From Ciona savignyi (taxonomy: Eukaryota; Chordata; Ascidiacea; Phlebobranchia; Cionidae), in NCBI GenBank assembly GCA_000149265.1, contig CH003270.1, positions 275,572-339,571 on the forward strand: a stretch of 64,000 bases of DNA, given 5' to 3'. A program made the position numbers and the translations under genes. The notes under the pieces were generated by a model. The model ran no database searches and had not been told where the DNA came from. It worked only from the letters and a program-made list of their open reading frames with translations. Positions 44,826 through 56,201 of the stretch are shown here, piece after piece; the first letter of the stretch is position 1; each line of letters opens with the position of its first letter.

Positions 44826-45900
44826 ATATTAGTAAACACATACAGCCAGCACAACCTTTCACTTTGCAACGGAAAATCCAGCAAGAATCCGCACTCGCTC
44901 CCCCGAAGTCTCTCTCAGCGTTTCTCTTGTTCAATTAGTAGTGGCTACATGGTAGATTGGGGTTAAAGTAATTGCCATCATGGTAGATTTGGGTTAAAGT
45001 TGTAACATGGTAGATTAGGGGGTAAAGTTATAACATGGTAGATTAGGGGTTAAAGTTATAACATGGCAGATCAAGGGTTAAAGTCATCATCAATGATTAA
45101 AGTTGTTATAAAAAGCAATGACATCGTATATAAGCTTGTACGAATAGGAACAATGAACAATTGATACAATTACCACGGAACAAACGATTTATCTAACCGG
45201 TGAAGCGATAAAATCAACTGAAAAGTTGCTAACTGTAATTATCACAAGCAATGGAAAACAAATATTTTTAAGGGTTGCAAATAGTAAGTTACAAAATTTT
45301 ACACAAACTTCTTTCGTATAAATATGAATGCGTGTAGAAGTAGAGCGGGAAGTGAAAGCATCCTTTTTGTACCGCGTAGCACAATTGAATGCACATTGGA
45401 TGTATTAATCACGTGATCAACATCATGCATTTTAGCAAATCATCAAACTTAACAAAATCATCAGTCTTACAATTCGTAAAGCATTAAATCAACAGTCAAA
45501 ATTATCTTAATATTGTGTTGTAAAAATAGTAACTATTAAATAGTTGTAACATTGCTAGTTTTTTCTGCCCTTATTGGTGTTTGGCACACGAAGTTGGTTT
45601 TATTATGATATTGTTCATAAACTGGACACTATATCCAAAAGGTTGCCGACCCCTTGACTACATAATCGGATGAGAATTGCTGACAAACCTTTTTACTACG
45701 ACCACAAACAAAAATAAACAAATATTATTAAATACGACTCCTCTCACGCTTTCACTGTGTTGTCGAAATCCCAGCAAGGAGCACGGGATACTTGTTTCGT
45801 CTCCACCGATGTTTCTTCTAGTCGATTCCTTTGTCCGCAAAAGCTGGTATTCAGGTTTTCTGCAGATTTTGATTTAGTTATAATGAGTATTAATTACACG
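44826..45900. repeat. Duplicated module, copy 1
   Basis: Order: a leader (CAACCTTTCACTTTGCAACG, then CGCTCCCCCGAAGTCTCTCT), the 31-bp minisatellite (44945-45090), a spacer with TTACCACGGAACAAACGATT, then TGTTGTCGAAATCCCAGCAA and TATTCAGGTTTTCTGCAGAT. The same order occurs at 46136-46540 and, without the leader, at 47920-49740. Confidence 0.75.
44945..45090 (+). repeat. 31-bp minisatellite, short block
   Basis: Four to five units of the type CATGGTAGATTGGGGTTAAA plus a variable TCATTATCAT part. The same family forms the long array at 47920-49225. Confidence 0.85.
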
Positions 45901-46135
45901 ATACCCTTAAGTTAACACATTACACAGGAAATCCCAATAAAGGCCTAGAATTATTCGCCTCTCAGGCGAGGGTTAACTCTGCTTTTCCTTTCCTGTAATT
46001 AAGTATTTTCCTCACGAGTTAAGAAACGTGTAAAGAATTTATCGAGCACTCAAAGTTACACAAGAATAATATGTTGTTTGTGGATAATATGTTAGCGCTG
46101 ACAAATACAAATAATAAATCTGCAATTTATCAAGA

Positions 46136-47885
46136 AATTATTCGTTTACATATACCCGTTACAACCTTTCACTTTACACCAAAAAATCGAGCACGAATCG
46201 CTACTCGTTCCCCGAAGTTTCTGTTAGCGCTTCTCTTGTTTAATTAGTAGTTACTATATGGTAGCTGGGGTTAAAGTCATTACCAATGATTAAAGTCATT
46301 AAATAATAACCTTAGATCACTAAAAGGAAACAATCACCATAGAACAACCCATCAATCAACGGGTGATCGGTCACTGTGTTGTCGAAATCTCAGCAAGGAA
46401 CACGGGATACTTGTTTCGCAAAAAGCAAGGAACACGGGATACTTGCTTTCTTCGCAAAATTTGGTATTCAGGTGTTCTGCAGATTTTGATTTAATTACAA
46501 TAAGTTTTAATTACAAGATTCTCTCCAGCCTCATGTTTACACTTACAGAGGATCCCAACAAAGATCAAGGGAGTAGTCGCTTCTCAGTTAAGGGTTTATT
46601 CTGCTTTTCTTTTCTGGTAATTTATTATTTTCCTTATGAGTTAAAAAGAATTTACCGGGCACTCATGCTAGATTTAACACAGGGTTAGTATGTTGTTTAA
46701 ACACGTATTAATTGGTACGTTTAAATTTAAGTTACAATTATTATCTTCGGTCCTATCTACCCCTTTTTACAGGAGTCGTCAATCACCTGCTTGTCACAGC
46801 CGCTTCGTGTTTGGTCGTTTCCACGGTTGATTAAATAGTTTCTGCATTGTAGATTGGGTTAATACCAACCTAAATTGATTATCAGGATGTTGTTATTATT
46901 TCATATTTAAACATAGAATTGAAAATGTTTTAGTGACTAATATATGTCATAATAATAATAATAATGTTACTGAATGTTAGTTATTTGTAGTTAGTTACGT
47001 AGGAACCAAAACTTTATAAAATGTACCTGGATAGCAACGGTAACGCGCCAACCCATTAAGGTGGTTATCAATTATGTACACAATACTACGGCGTAACATA
47101 AGTCAACCCGTCTCACATTTTCGCTTTGCAAACAAAACACTAGCGAGGGCCACGGATCGCCTCCTCTGCCACAAGTCCCTTCTGCTGCTCTGATAATTAG
47201 TTTTCCCGCTTTTTCCTGCAGAATTAGTCCACGGTTAGATTGTTTTTGCCTTTCGTACTACTTGTGTTGCACACTACTTCTAATCCAGGTGCTGTTATTT
47301 TATAACACAAAACGTCGTATCGCCTTTTTCACGTTTAGCCCAAAGTTGTCCTCATAACTGATAAGCAACGATTCGTATTTTATCTCTATCGTTCTGTTTG
47401 AACAAAAATATTTGTGGTTTGAAAAATATTCTTACAAAGAGAAACCATTGTCATAATAACCTTACGTTAAAGGTGGTCGATATACCACCTTGTTTAGCTT
47501 ATTTTAAATTTTTATCGATAATTCGCGGGTTTGCGTGTAGAAGATGTTTAAATGTCTATTTACTCGGTTAGAGGATTAAGGGTCGCCGGGCAAACATCTA
47601 ATGGACAATTAAACATATGGAATACCTTTTTTGATATATTTGTTTTAATCCTATAATTTATCATGGGTTTGGCTTAATCAATCTAACACGCCACGTATTT
47701 TATGTTGATTTTGTGATTGTCACTAATTGTTAAATTCAGTTCATTACTTTATAGTTAGTTTGCCTTTTTTATAAGTTACGAACTTACTTACTCAGTTTAC
47801 TTTGTGGTACAGGACATACTCAAGGTATAATTATTTTAACTTTAATAATGTCGACATACGTTGCGAGTTGTAACACAAAACCAAA
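46136..47885. repeat. Duplicated module, copy 2
   Basis: Starts with the same leader (CAACCTTTCACTTTACACC), holds only about one minisatellite unit near 46259-46275, then the spacer and the block TCAGCAAGGAACACGGGATA (partly doubled at 46390-46442). Its right part (46440-47885) is collinear with 49650-51190. Confidence 0.75.
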
Positions 47886-47919
47886 AAAGAAAAAAGGAAA
47901 AACAAGTTTTAAAGGTATT

Positions 47920-49225
47920 ATCATTCTGGTAGATTGGGGTTAAAGTCTTTATCATTATGGTAAATTGGGGATAAAGTCATTATCTACATGGTAAATTGGT
48001 ATTAAAGTCATTATTATTATGGTAAATTGGGGGTTAAAGTCATTATTTACATGTGCAGCAACGTAAAACGACTACCTCTTTACGCTCTCGCGTATCTCTA
48101 CCAAGTGTATTTACCCTTCAATTTTGTGACCGGAATACACGCAACGATATGGTTCAGTGAATACGAAATGACGTAATAGGAAATTAGGGTACGATCAAGA
48201 AATTTACAGGACCATATTAATAATATCGTTACACATGGTAGATTGGGGTTAAAGTCATTATCATTATGGTAGATTAGGGGATAGGATAGGAGGATAGGAT
48301 ATTTATGTTTATCCCCGTAAATGGGAAAACCAAGGGGGCTAACACACGGGCAATCGTCAGATCAACTCGCGCCCACCGCCGGGTTACCGGAGCTTTTACA
48401 GTGTGTTGTATTTGATAGATACGTTCCTTCAATTTGGTAGAACCCAGTAATCCGCTGGGTTCACGGACACAACCGACTAGCTAGTGACCAGTTTCGCACC
48501 TGCAACCTTTCGATTAAAAGGCGGCGCACTTAACCATTAGACCACCCGGCCGGGAGATTGGGGGGTTAAACTCATTATCACCATGGAAGATTGGGTTTAA
48601 AGTCATTATCATGGTAGATTGGGGTTAAAGTCATTATCATCATGGTAGATTGGGGTTAAAGTCATTTTCATCATGGTTGATTGGGGTTAAAGTCATTATC
48701 ATCATGGTAGATTTGGGTTAAAGTCATTATCACCATGGAATATTGGGTTTAAAGTCATTATCACTATGATAGAATGGGGTTAAAGTCATTATCATCATGG
48801 GATATTGGGGTTAAAGTCATATTCAATATGGTAGATTGGGTTTAAAGTCATTATCATCCTGGTAGATTGGGGTTAAAGTCATAATTATCATGGTAGATTG
48901 GGGTTAAAGTAATTATCTACATGGTAAATTGGGGTTAAAGTCATTATCATTATGGTAGATTGGGTTTAAAGTTATTATCACGATGGTAGATTGGGGTTAA
49001 AGTCATTATCAGTATGATAGATTGGGGTTAAAGTCATTATCATTATGGTAGATTAGGTTTAAAGTCATAATCATTATGGTGGTTTTGGGTTAAAGTCATT
49101 GGCATCATGGTAGATTGGGGTTAAAGTCTTAATCATCATGGTAGATTGGGGTTAAAGTCATTATTATCATGATAAATTGGGGTTAAAGTCATTATCTTCG
49201 TGGTAGATTGGGTTTAAAGTCATCT
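47920..49225 (+). repeat. 31-bp minisatellite, long array
   Basis: The unit is about GGTAGATTGGGGTTAAAGTC plus ATTATCATCAT. Some 25 or more imperfect units are seen, in two blocks: 47920-48050 with a few near 48235, and 48555-49225. A non-repeat stretch (48051-48230) and a SINE (48280-48554) interrupt it. The core GATTGGGGTTAAAGTC is more conserved than the ATTATCATCAT part. Confidence 0.9.
48280..48554 (-). mobile_element. tRNA-derived SINE, family 1, inside the minisatellite
   Basis: Reverse orientation: tail GGATAGGATAGGAGGATAGG at the left, head TTAACCATTAGACCACCCGG at the right. It is inserted between minisatellite units (AGATTAGGGG on the left, GAGATTGGGGGGTTAAA on the right). Confidence 0.88.
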
Positions 49226-49239
49226 CCAATGATTAAAGT

Positions 49240-51190
49240 CGATAACTAATAACGATACCAAAAAAGAAGACAATCACCACGGAACAAACGATCAATTAAC
49301 GGGTCATCAACCCAAACAACTTAAGAGTTAAAAACTACAATTCTAAAATCAGAAACTGGACTCGACGTATTGACGAGTTCCATAACATCTTTATATAAAC
49401 ATAATATTTATGTCATTGCACATTTTCACGTTGTACGGGATCCCAGCAAGTTTCTACACTTTGTTTTAACCTTCAAACTAAACTATCAGATAATCATTGC
49501 TGATAAACCTTTTACTACAACCACACACATAAGCAAATCAATAATTATTAAATACGATTCCGCTCACGCTTTTACTGTGCTGTCGAAATCCCAGCAAGGA
49601 ACACGGGATACTAGTTTCGACTCCACCTATGTCCGTTCTCCTCGATTCCCTACTCCGCAAAATCTGGTTTTCAGGTTTTCTGAAGATTTTGATTTAATTA
49701 TAATAAGTGTTAATTAAAACATTCTCTCCAGCCTCATGTTTACACTTTGTACAGGGAATCCCAATAAAGGTCAAGGAGTACTCGCTTCTCAAACGAGGGT
49801 TAATTCTGCTTTTCTTTTCTGATAATTTATTATTTTCCTTATGATTTAAAGATTGTGCAAAGAATTTATGGTGCATCATGTTCGATTTTACACAGGGTTA
49901 ATATGTTATTTAAAACACGTTTTAACATGTACGTTTAAATTTAAGTTACAATTATTATCTTCGGTACTATCTAACCCTTTTTACAGGAGTCGTCGACTAC
50001 TTGCTTGTCACAACCGCTTCGTGTTTGATCGTTTCCACGGTTGATTAAATAGTTTCTGCATTATGGAACTTGTTAATATCAACATAAATTGTTGATTATC
50101 AGGATGTTTTTATTATTTCATTATTTAAACATAAATTTGAAAATGTTTTAGTGACAAATATACCTCATAATAATAATGTTATAACTAAATGTTGGTTATT
50201 TGTAGTTACGTAGGAACAAAAAAATGTACCTGGACCGCAACGGTAACGCGCCAACCCATTAAGGTGGTTATCAATTATGTACACAATACTACGGCGTAAC
50301 ATAAATCGACCCGTCTTACCTTTTTGCTTTTCACACGAAACACCAGCGAGGACAACAGATCGCCTCCACAAGTCCCTTCTGCTGCTTAAATAGTTTTCCA
50401 CGCAAAAGATCTTCGTTGCAAATAAGTTACAAATATGTATTTTATCTTAAGAATTAGTCAACGGTTAGATTGTTTTTGCCTTTCGTACTACTTGTGTTGC
50501 ACAATACGTCTAATCCAGGTAATGAATGGCTGAATGAGATGCTGCCATTTATAACACAGAAACGCGCAAACAACCTTATTGTTGCCTTTTTCTCCTTTAG
50601 CCCTAAAGTTGACCGCATAACTGATAAGCAACGATTCGCATTTTAATCGCTGTGTTTGAACAAAGCTATTATGTCCGGCCGGTCGGTCCAGCGGTTAACG
50701 CGTCGCCTTTTAATCGATAGGTTGCATGTGCGAAAATGTTCGCTAGCTATCCTATCCTATCTTATTAATGGTTTAACAAATATTCCTCCTCCAATTAGAC
50801 CGATTTTAAATTAGACCTATTGTCATAAAAACACAACTTACATTGATGGTGGTCGATATACCACCTTGTTTAGCTGTTGCCTAACCCTCTAATAAATATG
50901 ATATTGTCGATCATACGATCTGCGAGTTCGCGTGTATAGAAGATGTTTAAATGTCGGTTTAATCAGCTGTGGGAATGATGCTCGTACATGAATGGTCGGC
51001 AATACCGCGTGTTTTCTGAAGATTGTTTGATTATCACCAGTTGTTAAATTCATTTCATTACTTTACAGTTGTTTTTTTCATAAGTAAGTTAATAACTTAC
51101 TTACTCAGCTTTCTTTGTGGAACAGGACATACTCAAGGTATTTATTATTTTAACTTTAATAAAATCGACATACGTTGCAAGCTGCAACAC
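49240..51190. repeat. Duplicated module, copy 3
   Basis: The part 49650-51190 repeats 46440-47885 in the same order: TTCAGGTTTTCTGAAGATTT, CAACGGTAACGCGCCAACCC, TTTTTGCCTTTCGTACTACT, ACTTGTGTTGCACA and GGACATACTCAAGGTAT. The copies are about 85-90% identical by eye. Homology ends at about 51192, where sequence leading into the R2/NeSL-like LINE begins. No coding frame is convincingly conserved between the copies. Confidence 0.8.
50676..50765 (+). mobile_element. SINE family 1, internally deleted
   Basis: The tRNA head (GGTCGGTCCAGCGGTTAACG, then TTAATCGATAGGTTGCATG) passes directly into the tail repeat CTATCCTATCCTATC. The 200-bp body is missing. The paralogous module copy 2 lacks this SINE. 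Confidence 0.75.
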
Positions 51191-51240
51191 AATGTTTTAA
51201 TAATATTCTTCATACAGATTTAATCGATTGTTCTCAGGCT

Positions 51241-52314
51241 TCGTACTCAGGCTTCGTAACTTCCATGTTCCCAATCACATCGCAAACACCGATTTTATTA
51301 AAGTTTCATTGTCCAGTGATCCAGGCTGGACTGGCGCCTTGGTGCGCTGAAAATAGTAGTCTACAAACGTGGGCGAAAGACGGTGGGGTCATCTCACCGT
51401 GTCAAAAGGGTTTCGTTCCAGTGGAAGGCGTGTTCGAGCATGTGTTCGTGTTGGACTCCGTGATTTCGGAGGCCAAGATGCGACGGCAAAATCTACTTGC
51501 TGTCTTTCTTGACGTCCGGAACGCGTTTGGATCCGTCCGGCACGATACCATGTTTGAGGTTCTCGAGCACTTTGAAGCCCCGACGTACCTCGTTGACGCG
51601 ATCCGGGACGTCTACTCCGGAACCTCGTGCCGAATTAGAACCTCGGCGGGGACTACGGAGGAGATACCCTGCGGTCGTGGGGTCCTGCAGGGTTGTCCCT
51701 TGTCCGGTATTCTTTTCAACCTGGTAATGGGAGTCCTAGTCGTTGGGCTGAGTGCAGGGAACGATGGCTACCGAATGGCCTGCGCTGACGGCAAGCTCAT
51801 TCAGGTCCTGGCATACGCTGACGATCTGGTAGTAGTGACGAAAGACCGTGACCAGATGTTGCGTCAGCTTGCGGTGTGTGAGCGCTTCGGTCGTTGGGCC
51901 GGCCTGCGATTCAACCAGGCGAAGTGCGGATTGATCGGCTGGAAGGTGTTGCGTGGCGGAAAACGAGTTCCGCTAGGCGGTGATCCACTTCTCTTAGACG
52001 GAGTGGAGATCCCCCAGTTAGGGCCCGACGAACACTACAAGTACCTGGGCGCCCACTTCACGGCCAGGCTCCAGCGGCTGTTTAAGTCGTTTCTCACACC
52101 GCATCAAAAGCTGATTGCCCTGAAGCGCTTTCTCCTACCCAGTCTCAGTTTCCATCTTAGAGTCCGACCCCTTGCGCAGTCGGATCTGATCGCACTCGAT
52201 CGACGTTTGCGCGAGTGTCTGAGGGTGGCGTTTCGCTTGACCAAGCCCTCCTGTCAGGCGGTGTTTCACACCCCGCAGGATTTGGGGGTCTGGGCGTACC
52301 GTGAACTTTCATAA
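51241..52314 (+). pseudogene. R2/NeSL-like reverse transcriptase
   Basis: RT blocks in order: DGGVISPCQKGFVPVEGVFE, AVFLDVRNAFGSVRHDTM (first catalytic Asp), RGVLQGCPLSGILFNLVM, and VLAYADDLVVVTKD (YADD box). Thumb-like sequence follows with YKYLGAHFTARLQ. QKGFVPVEG and the LQGCPLSG box are typical of the R2/NeSL side of the LINE tree. A stop at 52312-52314 separates it from the rest of the ORF, which continues in other frames. The N-terminal 60 residues do not resemble RT and may be fused flank. Confidence 0.85.
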
Positions 52315-52377
52315 CTAGACGGTAGCCCATTGGAGATTCAAGCCATGTAATGAACGATCACCGGATCCACTCGTCGC

Positions 52378-53522
52378 ATGCGATCTCACGCCGTGCGCGT
52401 GAAGATCTATACGGCCAAGTTCGGTCGGCTCGACGATGTGTGGCCTTTGGACCGGGCGTGTTTTCTATCCGGTGAACCGGTCAACGGAACCGTTACTCGA
52501 AAGCCTGGCATAAACCTGCCTTCGGACTTGTGGACTCGGATCCGCATCTCTAGTCGGCAGTTAGGTGCCTCGTGGAGCGAGGACCTCCTTGGTGGGTGGT
52601 TCCACCGTCAGGTTCGGTAATGTCCTCATTACCGGCCAGAGTCGTCGAAAACTCGTCCAGTGTCTCCACGTGCACTGCCAGCGCGCGTGGCGACAGCGGT
52701 GGGAGTCTCACCCTAACCAGGTTAAGACGACCTCCGCGCACATGGCGTATTTATTTGCGCTGAAAGCACGCTTGAATCTCCTTCCGACAAGGAAGGCACT
52801 TGCTCTTTACAACAGGGATCAGCACATTTCGACATCGTGCCGCTGTTGTGGGGCAGAATTTGAGACTCTCCCGCACGTGCTGAATCGGTGCCCGAGCTCG
52901 ATGAACTTGATGACGGAGCGGCACGATTCGGTACTGCGGGAGATCCTTAGACATGTTGATCGGACCCGCTCCCCCCGTGATCTCGATCGATCGAACGGTG
53001 CCAGAACACATGGCGGCCAGTAGCTAGTCTCTGAGGCCCGACATCGTAGCTCGTCGGGCCGACGGCTCAGTCGTGGTCGCCGTCGTGGCCTGCCCGTTCG
53101 ATTTGAAAGAGAACCTTGATGAGGCGGTGAAACGGAAATTAACAAAGTACAACGAACTGTGTTGCAACATCGGTTCCTCCACCGAGAAACCGGTGGAGTG
53201 CCACGCACTAGTCGTGGGCTCCTTGGGGAGCCTCTCGGAGAGTCTCGCCACCTCTCTCCAGGCTTTGGGTATAACCGGTTTGATCCGCTGCTCTAGGCTA
53301 GTCAAGAAATTGGCTACGCTATCGAGGGGATCCAGCAGATCTTGCGCTCATGGGGTGCCGCAGCCCGGGCAGCGTCGGCGAGGTCAGGAACCGCTCCACC
53401 CGTTCTTGACTGACGGGTTTCTTCTGGTGTCGACACCCCCCAGTCGTGTACCCCCCATAGATAAGACGACGCATCAACCTCAGTGTTCCTCCAAAGCCGG
53501 TCGGGAAAGACGTTCCAGATAA
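52378..53522 (+). pseudogene. R2/NeSL-like C-terminal part: CCHC finger and endonuclease
   Basis: Three frames join this region. 52378-52620 is linker. 52565-53023 carries the finger CRCCGAEFETLPHVLNRC (C-x2-C-x8-H-x4-C), a hallmark of LINEs with restriction-like endonuclease. From 53035 follows RPDIVARRADGSVVVAVVAC, then PFD, and a conserved AVKRKLTKYNEL block. The family motif is (K/R)PD followed after 12-14 residues by a catalytic Asp before xxxPF(E/D); here the expected Asp aligns with Val (GTC instead of GAC). The enzyme of this copy should be dead. Confidence 0.75.
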
Positions 53523-53919
53523 AGTTGGGAGGGTCAGGAAGACCTTAAAAAGGAACTGCATGAATGCACGACGCGGGCGGGGACGGAATTACTATCAAAA
53601 CAACAGATCACAGCCTCCACTATTATCGATCACAGCAGTGTTGATTTCATTGAAGTGCCCCCATTAAATGCACGAGTCCCCGCCCGAACAAAAATAACAA
53701 TATGCGCACAAAATCACACAAAAAAGCACACGCAAAAGCGCAACCACAAAAGCGCAAGCACAAATGCGTCACAATTAATCCACCACTAGACCCTCCCAAA
53801 GCATGATATTTTTATGCGACGGGCTTTTACTTTTAAAAAAATCAATTTTAATATGTAAATATGCCTAAATTTTAAAGAATGGCACGAATATTTTTATAAT
53901 GACCCACAGAATTTTATAA

Positions 53920-54040
53920 ATATTTTTGTATCCCACACACAGATTTTGTAACTATTTTTATATATAATTTTATATTTGTCACACACAGATTTTATAACTA
54001 TTTATATATATATATTTTATAAATAGTTTTATATTTTTTC
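53920..54040. repeat. AT-rich tandem repeat, unit about 50 bp
   Basis: CACACACAGATTTTGTAACT or CACACACAGATTTTATAACT followed by ATTTTTATATATA-like sequence occurs two to three times. It lies just past the R2/NeSL-like element. Confidence 0.6.
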
Positions 54041-54760
54041 CCGCCAGCCGCCAACTTTTTGCCTTTCCCGACCGGTTTAGACGCCATGCTTTTACATTAT
54101 AACAATTGAATTAAGTCGCGGAGGTGCGCTGAAGGAGGCGTTCAACCAAGTATTCTCCCTATCTCTCCAATGCAAACTGACCTCACAAAAACGGCTGTCA
54201 CTCAAAATCCTGAAATAGGAAGTCTTAGATTTTTCACCATTTAAAATTGAAGCTTGGATCTGCAACCTAAACTCAAAACCCTACAAAATTTTGTTTAAAA
54301 ATTTTAAGCCCATACCCCTATGTACATCGGCAACTTTTTCCCAACTAAACAGCTAGCAGATGCACAATCAACATCTTTATTTCACAAAGCACTGCTCCAC
54401 GATTACAAAACTTTACAAGCTAAACGAGAACACTGGCGCGCAGCCTAGCACATGCTGCTTTCAAGCAAACAAACGTTGGGGAATCACCACCATTGTTACT
54501 CAGCAAAACACTCGTTTGAAAACAATGACTCATGGAGGGTACCACTCGTCACATCCTGCCGTTCATAGAGGTCTTAATTGGTTATACGCCATCTGAAGTT
54601 GCTTTGTATCGTCTTTTTACCCACATATTGTACCATTGTTAACCCTGTATATGTATACCCTACGTACACGACTGACGACGTGCTTTATTAAAACTGCACG
54701 CACAATGCACGGCGCAAAACAGACGATAACAGGGAAACAAGTCAAGTCAAAAAGCAAAAG
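54041..54760. other. No gene recognised
   Basis: Short frames only. May include the 3' UTR of the Tx1-like LINE that ends its ORF at 54765 on the minus strand. Confidence 0.4.
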
Positions 54761-54764
54761 GTTG

Positions 54765-56197
54765 CTATTTCAGGATAGAGCCCCATTTAATGGAATGTTG
54801 TGTAATCTTATTTTTCTTCTTCGCTATTTCAAATTCTGACGTTTGAATTTTCATACATTCTTTAACAAAGGCAGCAATCTTAGGTAAGCAGTTTAAAACA
54901 CGTGATCGATATATACAAAAACGAGCACAAAGTAAAAGGCAGCAAATAAGAGGGTTATTTTCTATTCCAAATAAAAAATGTTCCATGCGACATAAAAAAG
55001 GAATTCTAAGTTTAGAACTTATCCAATCTACAACATCGTTCCAAAAAAGCTTCGTAACAGGGCATTCACAAAACAAGTGGATTAAATTTTCAGTAGAGTT
55101 ATTACAAAATTCACATTGGCTCGAGTCGACGATACCAAATTCAAAAAGTTTGTCATTGGTTACGATTGCGTGGTTGTTTAGTTTTATTTGAAAAGATCTT
55201 AATCTGGTTTCAACAGTGCAAAAGTAATTTCTTAAGTGAACATTATTCCAGTCAATGTGTGTTGCGAGTATGACCTCCCATTTGTGTTGTTGTTTTGTTG
55301 TCCGTTCGCAAACTACCCCATTTATCGCTTTATATAGCGTTTGCGTTGTCTGAGTTTTGATCGAGGAAACAAAGTCCATAACACGTTCGTGATAGTCGGT
55401 TTTTGTTGGACTTTGAGGGTCATCGACGTCCCAAGAGTTGGGGATTGCTCGAATAAGTTCATTGTAATGGTACTAATCCAAATTGTATGTCGGGATTTTG
55501 TACTCGTTTGTTATTTCATTATAACTTCTGTATCTATTCGAGTCATCAAGGAGGTGGTGATAAGACAGGACTCCATGTGCCGCAAATCGCTCAATGAGAC
55601 AGACTCGTTTTTTTGTTTTAATATTGGTGTTCAGCCACAGAGCTCGCGGATCGGCTTGATAACTCGTAGAGAGTTCCTTCTTGAACATTTGTCTGAGTGC
55701 ATTTACCGTCTTGTGTAATGCCCGGATCGGATATACTTTTTTAAGTTCAGCCGACGAGTCACGGATATCAGACTGTAACGCGGTGCTTAAAATATTTTGT
55801 GTTTGCGTAAATACTTTCGATGTATTTCCACGGGGCACTATATTCCTCATCTACAAGTTGGTTTATCCAACGCAAGTTTAAAGAAAGTATGTATACATCC
55901 AGGTTTACCATGTTAGGTCCGCCATCTGCTATTCCGCTACACATTTTTGTTCGGTTGATGGGTTCCCATTTTGATTTCCAGATGAAGCGAAATAGTTTAG
56001 TCTTAAGTTTTGTGAGGAACTGGATCGGTGGAGGAGAAGGTAACATAAATATTTTGTAGGTGAGCATTGGTAAAATGAGTGACTTAATTACTGTAATTTT
56101 TCCAAGTAGAGTGAGAGATCGCCCGGACCACATATTAAGCCTTGTAGAGATTCTGTTTAGCAAGGGAGATAGATTCAGTTCAGACATTTTTTTACCG
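54765..56197 (-). pseudogene. Tx1-like ORF2, C-terminal third
   Basis: Starts right after the insertion with SGKKMSELNLSPLLNRIS, then RLNMWSGRSLTLLGKITV and FRFIWKSKWEPINR, as in L1/Tx1 ORF2. Frameshifts lie near 55830 and 55420. The end has the zinc-finger-like QCEFCNNSTENLIHLFCECP (C-x2-C-x7-H-x3-C) followed by LFWNDV, a conserved Tx1 block. It stops at 54765. Residues NAS before the insertion and SGKKM after it join in frame when the insertion is ignored. Confidence 0.85.
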
Positions 56198-56201
56198 CTG
56201 G

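Larger units (their letters stand above)
51195..53800 (+). mobile_element. R2/NeSL-type LINE with restriction-like endonuclease, 5' truncated
   Basis: The sequence becomes clearly GC-richer than its surroundings. It contains RT (51300-52314), a CCHC finger and a restriction-like endonuclease domain (52600-53520), the layout of early-branching LINEs such as R2, NeSL and R4. These usually insert into fixed sites such as 28S rDNA; no rDNA is seen here. The 3' end includes a low-complexity CACAAAAGCGCAA stretch near 53720-53760. The N-terminal zinc-finger/Myb part is missing. Confidence 0.8.

Noticed and set aside
45658-45840. Conserved minus-strand frame (IGGDETSIPCSLLGFRQHS) shared with the module copy at 49500-49640
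   Set aside because: Both copies keep part of the frame, but flanking stops differ, splice sites are not convincing, and similarity is as expected from the DNA duplication alone.
47920-49225. CRISPR-like array
   Set aside because: The units are directly adjacent, imperfect, and lack unique spacers of constant length; this is a eukaryotic minisatellite.
55341-55718. 125-codon plus-strand frame
   Set aside because: Antisense to the Tx1-like ORF2 C-terminal part; no domain.
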